The position numbers and the translations under genes were made by a program. A DNA stretch of 64,000 nucleotides, from NCBI GenBank assembly GCA_025266875.1, contig JALLLT010000004.1, forward strand, positions 1,426,001 through 1,490,000. The letters are read 5' to 3'. The notes beneath the pieces are model-generated. The model searched no databases and was not told where the DNA came from. It saw only the letters and a program-made list of their open reading frames with translations. Below, in pieces: positions 56,804 through 64,000 of the stretch. This DNA is from Fennellomyces sp. T-0311. Lineage: Eukaryota > Mucoromycota > Mucoromycetes > Mucorales > Lichtheimiaceae. The first letter of the stretch is position 1; each line of letters opens with the position of its first letter.

Positions 56804-57196
56804 TATATTATAAAGCTAGTATAGGAAGACATATTGATTACAAATCTAAATAGCTGTAAAAGGTATATAAATGGTGGCAAGATGCTTTATGCTTAGACTA
56901 TATTACTTTTCAACTATGCCTTTACCTACTATTCGTGAATTTGCTGCTACTGGATGGTATTCAAAATTCTATTCAGAATAAAATAAACGATGTAACACAA
57001 GGATGTGATACGATTGAGTGTTCATAGAGGCCGCTGAAAATTTACGAATCCCATTTCCGGAAAATAATTTACCCGGGGAAAAATTGAGAGAGTTACGTAT
57101 CGGGGTAAATATTACCCGGTGTTCAAGTGGCTTTTGACTTTTTTCTTTCGTGCCTGAAAAAAAGTTGCTTTTTCTTGTTCTCATTACTACCAAACA
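56804..57196. other. Promoter-side region of the second MULE
   Basis: 393 bp. It contains a near-palindrome CGGGGTAAATATTACCCGG at about 57099..57117 and other TTTACCCGGGG words around 57068, 40 bp apart, which may be terminal motifs of the following element. Confidence 0.4.
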
Positions 57197-59151
57197 ATGG
57201 CTGACAACAACTCAACAACAACTAATACCAACATTGCATATGAAAACGGAGGTGCATTACTCATTAGGCAACTTGTACCCGGTGAATTTCGTGTGGATAA
57301 TCAATACTATTGCACTACTGGCAGACACGTCAGACCTGGCATTTTGTTTGCTGGTGGCGAAAGGCCATTTAAGGTCTGTTTGCCTTGCCGCCGTGTGAGA
57401 CATCACCGCGAGCCAGTTAGTTTGGACTATATGACGTTTATAGACTTTTTAGGTGATGTTTATCCTATCCATGCTGATGATGGCAACGTATGTACCATCA
57501 TGGTTATCCCATGCTATATTATTTGCTAAGTTTTCAATTGACAGACCTACCAGTTCCATGGGTATATTTGCATTGAACCACATATGGAGAGTATCACCGA
57601 TGATGCATTGATTCAACGGATTATGGACGAAATCATGTCATTGGATGACTACTGTTATATTCTCAAGAACGTTGGAACTCCTCAGTTGCAAACCAACAGA
57701 TCTTTTACTGCGTACTGCCATCGATCCCATGAAATCCAGAACCAAACGCCTAGACATCTTCGACAGCGTCTACATGCCCGCCTTCCTGAGTTCGACTGTG
57801 GTGGCTGTATAAAAGGTACTATCAAAAGGGATCTTGGCTGTGTTGAACTTTCTGTGACGCACACCGAGCATATCCGAGTTGATTCGGAACGTCAAACACT
57901 GCGCGAGTCTGTTCCTCAGGAAGTGATTGATTACATCACAGAAGAGAGCAATACTCTACATGCAGCGGACGTGTATCACAACGTTGTTACGCGTTTCCCA
58001 GCTCATGACATAACCTGTATGCAGGTTTACTACTGGTGGGGCGTGTCCTTCCAAGACCAATATCGGCTGCATGATGATCAAGTCGTTTCCTCGCGAATGC
58101 TCCTTGAACGACATCGCGAAAATGGCTTCCATGAGGTATGTAGAAGAGCGTTTCTTACTAATGACAAGCCTTGTTTTTGCTTTACAAGCTAGAAATAGGC
58201 GTAGAATAGTGGTATAAAAGTCTCATGCAATTATAATAAAATTAGGTGTATTGGAGACATGATTTTCATGCTGTTGCATTTGGTTTCATTACCCCGTTTT
58301 TTAACACTCTGGTTGGATGCGAACATGTGGAAGAGTACTGTATTGATTCCACCTTCAAAACAAACTGCCTTGGATGCGAGCTCTATGGCATCATTGCCAA
58401 CGTTAATGGTGTGGGATTTCCGATCGGCTACCTTGTGTATACCTCGTTCACTGGACACCCTCCACTCACCAAGACCGACATGCTGAAAGGGTTCTTTCGC
58501 GCACTGAAGGCCCGCGGCTTCAATCCGACGTTCATGTTTTCGGATAAGGACCAAGCCCAGATTAGCGCTATCACAGACATTCTGGAAGGAAGCCATCTAC
58601 GATTGTGCCTTTGGCATTTGCAACGCCAGATTGATCGTAAGCTGTCACAGCGAAGATCCAATTCGCTCTCAACGAGCTATGTTCCAAGTGTCGCGCGGGA
58701 AGAATTTCCTTTCATTGGCGATGACTTCAATCCGTCCATCGGAGGCCGTGGCAATGGTGTGATCTGTCAGCAGCAATATCGCGATAGGATTGTTGCAATT
58801 GTGACTAAACACTATCAGATGCATCCACTGATTCCAGATGGTATGGACATATTCGCCTTACGTGTTATGTATTCTTCGTTGCTAACATTCTCTAATATCA
58901 CTCTATTTTTTTTTAAAAAAAAAACGACTAATATCACTTATATAGGAGCGCAACGACGTACATCTGAAGAAATCTTTCAGTATGCCGCAAGGGAAATGTA
59001 CGATTATTGTCGTGAAAACGGGTTGATCGATGCATGGGCCTACCTATACCACCAATGGTACACCAGAAGTCGCTGGAATCAATGGGCACGAAGCGTGATT
59101 CCTGACAGGATTCCTGCAGGAAAAACCACTATGTTCATTGAGGCACATTGA
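57197..59151 (+). pseudogene. Second MULE transposase, stopped after the catalytic Glu
   Basis: Exons 57197..57487, 57545..58135, 58246..58861 and 58946..59151, 567 residues. N-terminus: a Cys pair region (FKVCLPCRRVRHHREP), then a FAR1-like FTAYCHRSHEIQNQ. The DDE core has EEYCIDSTFKTN (D), MFSDKDQAQISAI (D), LRLCLWHLQRQI (CxxH) and TTMFIEAH (E). The last codon before the stop is His, and the in-frame continuation after TGA reads KVLKRNYHWE. Relatives have Trp in place of the stop (EAHWK), so this is a TGG-to-TGA change. The tail and SWIM finger are therefore lost, and further stops follow. An intron in the core (58862..58945) was inferred from phase. Confidence 0.75.
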
Positions 59152-60355
59152 AAGGTATTGAAGCGCAACTACCACTGGGAGTAGCAAAGATAATGCTAAA
59201 GAAAGAAAGTAATGCATTATCACGAGCGTTATTGATAATGCTCGTGATAATGCGTTATTTTTAAAAGTACAGCATTGTTTTAAGGAAAACTCAAACGTAT
59301 CAATAATGCAGTACTTTCAAATAATGGGTTACTTTAGTGGGTCGCCGATCAGAGGATGTTTATTTTTACTGAAATCGGCATGTACAGAACCTTAATCGCT
59401 GTGTAATGAACCATTTCGTGAAGGTCAGAACAAAAGGTCCCTTGAAAACCTAAAAAGATGAAGATCGTGATACACTGATTATCAATATCGGAAAGAGCAT
59501 CCCGAAGCAGATGGATTGGTATAGGATAGATTATCATTTTGTCAACGTAACAGCAAGGATAGATGGTAGCGATTGTAGGTTAAAATTGAATAGTATTTTA
59601 TTATCAGAATCGAATTTAGTATAGTATAGTTTCTATATATCAATAAATATGGGCACTGCCAGTAATGCAAAGCAACTGGCGCAGGAAGTATAGATCCTTC
59701 CAAAGAAATGGTAAACGAGGTTGACTAGAACCGAAGAAGTTAGAAGAAAACGCATATAGCAGTATTAAAGTAAAAAGCTACCTTACGATTCTGAGAGTAC
59801 TACGAGTGTAGCATCCATGTAGTCAAGTCCCATGAGCTTCGTGGCAATTGGATTTCATGAATTACGTACCTCTGTAGCTTGAGCCTATGAAAAGAAGTGC
59901 CGGTCGTAGTAAAGTAAATGCTATTATGAAGTAAAAGCGTGAGAAGCAATGGGGCAGAATGTAAGCTTACTAAACGGACAGTTTTATGCTTTGGCTTTTA
60001 ATAAGGTTGTGTTAAAAGAAGAACATATGGTTGTTGAGTAGCGCTGGTGATGTTGCGTTGATGAAAGGATTAGCGGTTATATAAGACGATGTGAAAAAAA
60101 CTTACTGTATAGCCGATGTAGTGATGGTAAAGAAAGCGAAAGAGATGAAAATCGAGCTGTGTATTGAACGGTGGATTTTTATACTCATGGAAGTAGCGGT
60201 CACCATAAACTTTTGTAGTGACTAGCCGCTTTAAAGTACATAAAGTGTAAGAGAACTCGATAGTTCCGGTTCTTCAGTTACATTCCATTCTGACTTTTTA
60301 ACTATCGTAATATTAGCATTTCTATGGAAAGACATTGTACTTACTTGTACATTAG
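59152..60355. other. No gene; contains one hairpin
   Basis: 1.2 kb with no supported frame. A perfect inverted repeat lies at its left end (listed separately). The remainder is AT-rich and unremarkable. Confidence 0.45.
59214..59253. repeat. Perfect 14-bp hairpin
   Basis: GCATTATCACGAGC and GCTCGTGATAATGC separated by a 12-nt loop that is itself palindrome-like (GTTATTGATAAT). It is located 60 bp after the stopped MULE frame. Confidence 0.85.
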
Positions 60356-60364
60356 ATGTCCAGC

Positions 60365-60395
<31 letters not shown>

Positions 60396-61554
60396 GCTCC
60401 GACTTGCACGGGAGCCAGATGCTTCGAGCTATGGCTAACATGAGCTCAGAGATTCAGCACCTCACGGATGAAAACCGGCAGCTGACTGCCACGCTGGTGG
60501 AACACGGGAGTTGCATCCGTGCGTTGAGCAGAGCTTCAGGCACCCAGCCAGTAGCCGATGAGCCTACGACTGCTGAACCAGCAGTTGTTGTGTCTGCACC
60601 ACGTAGATACACCAAAGAAGAGGTTTTGGACATTTGCGTAAGAGAACAATTAAAGAAAACTTAGTTATCGCATATTTATACAGCATGTTAGAATCATGTC
60701 CATGCAAGGGTGAAGGAGTTGGCCACCTGTGTGGAAGAACTGTTGACGTTCAACTTTGATCTGGACTTTCGCCGCGGCGTCAATAAGGCGATCAAAGTGG
60801 ACGTGATCGCATATGTACGAGAGCAGACGGGCGGCCAGGTGGACGATCCCAAATATGTGAAGGATGCGCTGCTCGCGTACTTCAACACGTTGAAGCGAGC
60901 TTACCACCTGCCTGCCGCTGGATACGAGGAAATGTTGCAGCGCAACAGACGCAGGGCGCGCGTGGCTATGGTTCGCATCATTTTCAACCGAGAGTGCAAA
61001 ATAATATACTAACAACCTATATTATGGTGTATAGAAAATTGAGGCACGCGAGGCAGCCTATGCTGACCACAAGATTGCGCTGGAGTTGGCGTACCCAGAT
61101 GGGTTGAGCGTTCTTGTCCCGGAGTGCACTTCGGAAGAGGAGAGTGATAAGGAAGGTGATGCGGATATCTTGTGTATCCATATTCCTGGTTTCCGCAAGC
61201 CCAGCGTAATTATTTTTTAGTTGCATATGCGATTTGGAGTTAATTAAGCTGTTGCATATGTAGGTTACGGAGTACCTGACCAAGCTGGACGCGATGGTGA
61301 AGGCAAAGAGGCAGTGCCATCGCTCCTCTGCTGTGGCCGGAAGCAGCAGCAGCACTGGTGGTGACCAGCAAGTTGTGGCAGCCGCTGGTGTAACCACAGT
61401 TGGTGGTCGTGGAAGAAGTGGCCGAGGCAGCCAGAGCGGCAAGCGGTTCGTCCGAAAGTATGCGAGGTCGTTATTCAACATCAAAAATTACATCAGAGCT
61501 TACTTTCCAGTCACAATTTTTTCTTTTTTTTTTGAAGTTCCATCTGTCATATAG
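60356..61554 (+). CDS. Four-exon protein of unknown function
   Basis: Exons 60356..60637, 60692..60961 (or 60970), 61035..61205 and 61264..61554, about 337 residues with consistent phases. Layout: an Asn run of ten encoded by an AAC microsatellite; a coiled coil (MSSEIQHLTDENRQLTATL); RYTKEEVLDIC; a helical block (KELATCVEELLTFNFDLDF, VIAYVREQTGG, LLAYFNTLKRAYHLP); a basic cluster (QRNRRRAR); an acidic loop (ECTSEEESDKEGDAD); then a Gly/Arg-rich basic tail (GGRGRSGRG). It looks nuclear. I do not recognise it; in this context it may be an accessory gene of a transposon. The next ORF starts only 35 bp after its stop codon. Confidence 0.5.
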
Positions 61555-61589
61555 AGCCTTTCACGCGTTTTTCGTGTTATTTTATTGAC

Positions 61590-62144
61590 ATGGCCTCTGC
61601 ATCTGAAGACTTTGGGTACCTCATCCGCGTCCATCCAAACTACCCTTCCCTTGTATTTAGAAAAGAGTTTCAAACCATTGCCTTGTTTAATACTTGGGTT
61701 AAGGAGAACCCAAACCAACACGCCACCTTCATCACCAATCGTAAGTATGCGCCACCCAAGGCTTCAGATGTAAGCCAGACTCCTGGTACTCGTGGATCTG
61801 GCCGTCCCAAGACCCTCCTCAGTAGTACGACATATATTTGTGACCATGCAAGATGTGCTCCCCCTCGCAATCCAAATGGACCAAACAAAAAGCCTCGAAC
61901 CTCAAAGAATACCATCAAAGTCAATTGCCCTGCTAAATATCTTGTCAAATACCTGCTGGATGGCAAGGTCAAAGTAAAATACCACTGGAAACATGAAAAC
62001 CATGATCCTACCGAAATTAGCGATGCTGTCCGTTCTAAACTTCCTCCTACAACGCTTCAATGGATTCAAAATCATGTTGACAACCATCTGGACTGGGAAA
62101 AAATTCAAGAACATTTGCGATTGACAGAGGAGGAACTTCAAGCA
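61590..62144 (+). CDS. FAR1-like DNA-binding exon of a MULE-type gene (rest missing)
   Basis: 185 codons from the ATG 61590..61592 to a clear donor GCA|GTAAGT. Contents: FQTIALFNTWVKENP, FITNRKYAPPK, TTYICDHARCAPPR, IKVNCPAKYLVKYLL, VKYHWKHENHDP and a helical end DNHLDWEKIQEHLRL. The Cys/His set (C..C..C..H-x-H) and the WKHENHDP block are those of the N-terminal FAR1-type domain of Mucoromycota MULE transposases. No DDE exon follows; the sequence after the donor turns into short repeats. It is probably the 5' remnant of an element whose 3' part was lost or replaced. Confidence 0.65.
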
Positions 62145-62159
62145 GTAAGTGTACACTAT

Positions 62160-62312
62160 GGGAAAAAATCGTGTTAAATCTTGTTAATTCGTGTTATGGC
62201 TTGTCAGATTTTTAACAAGCTCGTTAATTCTTGTTATTTCTTGTCGAGTAATTTTAGTGGAAAACTCAGCTTGTTATAGCTTGTTAACTCATGTTATTTC
62301 CTGTTATAAATG
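62160..62312 (+). repeat. Degenerate CTTGTTA-type short repeats
   Basis: At least ten occurrences of (C/T)T(C/T)GTTA-like words (CTTGTTA, CGTGTTA, CTCGTTA, CATGTTA) spaced 10-20 bp, starting right after the orphan exon donor. This may be the subterminal repeat of an inserted element. Confidence 0.5.
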
Positions 62313-62366
62313 TATTACAAATTATAAAATATGGTAATTTATATCAGGTAACGCAAATACTCAGCT

Positions 62367-62777
62367 TTATTCATTGAAGTTGTATACTAAGTGGTTTGCA
62401 GTGCTTCCAAGTTGCGTGCTGCCCAGATCCATACCTTTATACAGATAATAAACCCTATCCCCATAGATCGACGATCTAAGCATCCCAGCAAACCCTTCAA
62501 TATACTGAACTTCCATAATGTATCGTCTTGTACCATTCTGAGTCGTTCCATAAGGCGCCCCAACATCGTTCAGTTGCACGTTCTCAATAATGTTCACCAA
62601 ACACAGCATCTTTTGCTCGCCTAAGGGCCAGAAGATATTAGGTGGATGAGCACCAATATGTGCACATGTACCTTCAAATTCGTGGACAAAAAAAAGTTCG
62701 ATCTCACAGAAAAACCTTTTCCAGGCGTCCACACATTTCGCTCTTCGTCTTCTTGCATTGAGGTCGACTGGTAGCAT
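62367..62777 (-). CDS. Hypothetical 136-residue ORF
   Basis: ATG-started minus-strand frame with protein-like content: DLNARRRRAKCVDAWKRFF, CAHIGAHPPNIFWPLG, LCLVNIIENVQL and GMLRSSIYGDRVYYLY. An overlapping frame upstream (62780..62889, SLDFNPVFRWQYLRLACV) also reads like coding sequence, so this may be the 3' part of a gene with a splice or frameshift near 62770. No family recognised; it sits between transposon pieces. Confidence 0.35.
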   Translation of the reverse strand: MLPVDLNARRRRAKCVDAWKRFFCEIELFFVHEFEGTCAHIGAHPPNIFWPLGEQKMLCLVNIIENVQLNDVGAPYGTTQNGTRRYIMEVQYIEGFAGMLRSSIYGDRVYYLYKGMDLGSTQLGSTANHLVYNFNE

Positions 62778-62953
62778 TACTGTAACAAAATATGACGGCT
62801 TGGCGGAGCGATTGTTTTGAAACGCAAGCGAGTCGTAAGTATTGCCACCGAAAAACAGGGTTAAAGTCCAAACTAGCGTCAGCCTTCAAAAAGTACAGTC
62901 ACGCAGTCACAGTTATGGTCTGTCACGATCCTGAGGTGTATAATACTCGTTAT

Positions 62954-63024
62954 ATATATATGGCATGATGGTTAGAGCACGAGCTTTTCAATCATTTTGT
63001 CCTCGGTTCAAATCCCAGTAAAAG
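62954..63024 (+). tRNA. tRNA-like sequence or tRNA pseudogene (Glu-type anticodon)
   Basis: TGGCATGATGGTTAGAGCA matches an A box / D arm and CCTCGGTTCAAATCCCAG matches a B box / T arm (one stem mismatch), about 38 bp apart. The anticodon loop would be TTTTCAA, with anticodon TTC. The 3' half of the anticodon stem and the acceptor stem do not pair (5' side is TATATATA), so a working tRNA is unlikely. T-runs follow. It could be a pseudogene or the head of a tRNA-derived SINE. Confidence 0.4.
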
Positions 63025-63334
63025 CTTTTTACTTTATTTTTTAAAATATTAACTAGTAGTCCAAATGCGATGTATTATATACCATTCGACGTCTTTTTTT
63101 ACGCGCTATCTATTAAAAATAATTTCAAAGCGCTAGGGGAAGTAAAAAGGCAAGTATACTATAATCTTGATAAGTATTTCTTTTTTTTTTTTTTTTACTC
63201 AGAGTTCTGACTTGGGTCTAAATTTTTACTTTTATGTAACAGTCTATATTTTGAAATACAGCAGTATATAAAAGTATTGGCAGCTTAGTTTTTGCTCGGT
63301 TTGCTTCTTCTTCACTTATTTTTTTACTATTACT
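63025..63334. other. Spacer with poly-T tract
   Basis: 310 bp between the tRNA-like sequence and the last transposase. It includes an uninterrupted T-run at about 63181..63197. Confidence 0.5.
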
Positions 63335-64000
63335 ATGTCTACTTAGCAATTCATTCAAGATTTTTATGCTGAAAACCTAGTTCATGTGTGTAATGCCATG
63401 AAATCCAAGATGCCTTTGACTCCTATGGAATTGGTGACCACGTTACAGCCGGCTCTGGACCATGAGAACACTGGTTTTACATCTAGTTCTGACTTTTTAC
63501 CTTTCAACTCTGAACCTGTTGCCATCTTGTACTTATTTTCTGTTGGTGTTTTTTATGATGGTATTACTTGTAATACATCAACTTGCTCCAATCACGGTCA
63601 TCCGCTCAAGTTGAACCTGGTTACGAAGTACTGGAGGTGCTCTACATGTGGCCATGGTAAATCTCTTTTGAGAGATACCATTTTTTTTCAACAAAACACA
63701 CCAGTTCACAAGATTCTAAAGTGTTTTTATTACTTTTTACATAATGTGGAATGTCAAGCTATTGCTACCTTTGTGGAATTGGATCGCAAGACTGTATATA
63801 CACTTACTAAAAAGTTTAAAAAACTAATCAAAAGTGATCTTTACTCTGCTACTGAAGGTATGTATTAGTACTACTTAATTATACTATATTAGATATTGAC
63901 ACTTTTATATAGATGTCCAGATTGGTGGTCCTGGTATTATTGTTGAGATTGATGAATCAAAATTTGGAAAACAAAAGTATAACAGAGGCCATCGTGTTGA
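63335..64000 (+). pseudogene. ISXO2/Merlin-type transposase (3' end outside window)
   Basis: Exons 63335..63857 and 63913..64000 and beyond (55-nt intron). N-terminal half: a zinc ribbon (CNTSTCSNHGHPL ... WRCSTCGH) followed by a helix-turn-helix region (VECQAIATFVELDRKTVY). Second exon: GGPGIIVEIDESKFGK and NRGHRV, the start of the ISXO2-like DDE domain with its first Asp-Glu. The ATG at 63335..63337 is followed by MST and an in-frame TAG at 63344..63346, then the frame is open. The next ATG is at 63398. The stop may be a recent CAG-to-TAG change. Related to bacterial IS1016/IS1595 and eukaryotic Merlin elements; the intron confirms it is fungal here. Confidence 0.8.

Noticed and set aside
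63335..64000. ISXO2-type transposase as bacterial contamination
   Set aside because: A clean GT..AG intron interrupts the gene and the surroundings are fungal transposons; eukaryotic Merlin-type relatives are well known.

Overview
The window is fungal nuclear DNA, most likely from a mould of the Mucoromycota (Mucorales-like). The evidence is the gene set, dense short introns (about 35-110 nt, mostly 50-66, GT..AG), and transposase families typical of these fungi. Gene models were built by eye from splice signals, reading phase and recalled family sequences. No search was run.

Positions 1-38443 are mainly host genes in an AT-rich background. In order: a DCAF7/WDR68-type WD40 protein (minus, cut by the window edge); a PH-domain coiled-coil protein; a fungal transcription-factor-like regulator without a visible zinc cluster; a medium-chain acyl-CoA dehydrogenase; a SAM-dependent methyltransferase (minus); 6 kb of decayed DNA with one SINE-like insertion; TAM41; prohibitin 1 (minus); a small TOM6-like protein (minus); RRS1; a PHO80-type cyclin (minus); 5.4 kb with almost nothing; a DCAF12-type WD40 protein; a second SINE-like copy; an F-BAR/SH3 protein; a 104-residue unknown (minus); and a Gcn20-like ABC-F ATPase (minus). 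TAM41, prohibitin and the TOM6-like protein form a small mitochondrial neighbourhood, with the acyl-CoA dehydrogenase 8 kb away.

From about 38.4 kb to the end nearly everything recognisable is mobile DNA, much of it nested. There is a Tnp2 (CACTA-type) transposase pseudogene split by a 1.5-kb terminal-inverted-repeat element. A pair of large inverted arms, made of short GACGAGCGACGCACC-type units, encloses a zinc-finger ORF and a LINE remnant and carries a solo LTR. Next come a multi-exon MULE transposase continuing into a SWIM finger and an OTU-like domain, a second MULE tail cut by another solo LTR, and a nearly intact Tnp2 transposase with a companion ORF and a 61-bp tandem array. The window closes with a second MULE transposase stopped just after its catalytic Glu, a four-exon unknown, an orphan FAR1-like exon, a tRNA-like sequence, and an ISXO2/Merlin-type transposase running off the end.

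The strongest leads are the MULE-SWIM-OTU gene, the short repeat family flanked by 13-14-bp direct repeats, and several insertions datable by exact target-site duplications.
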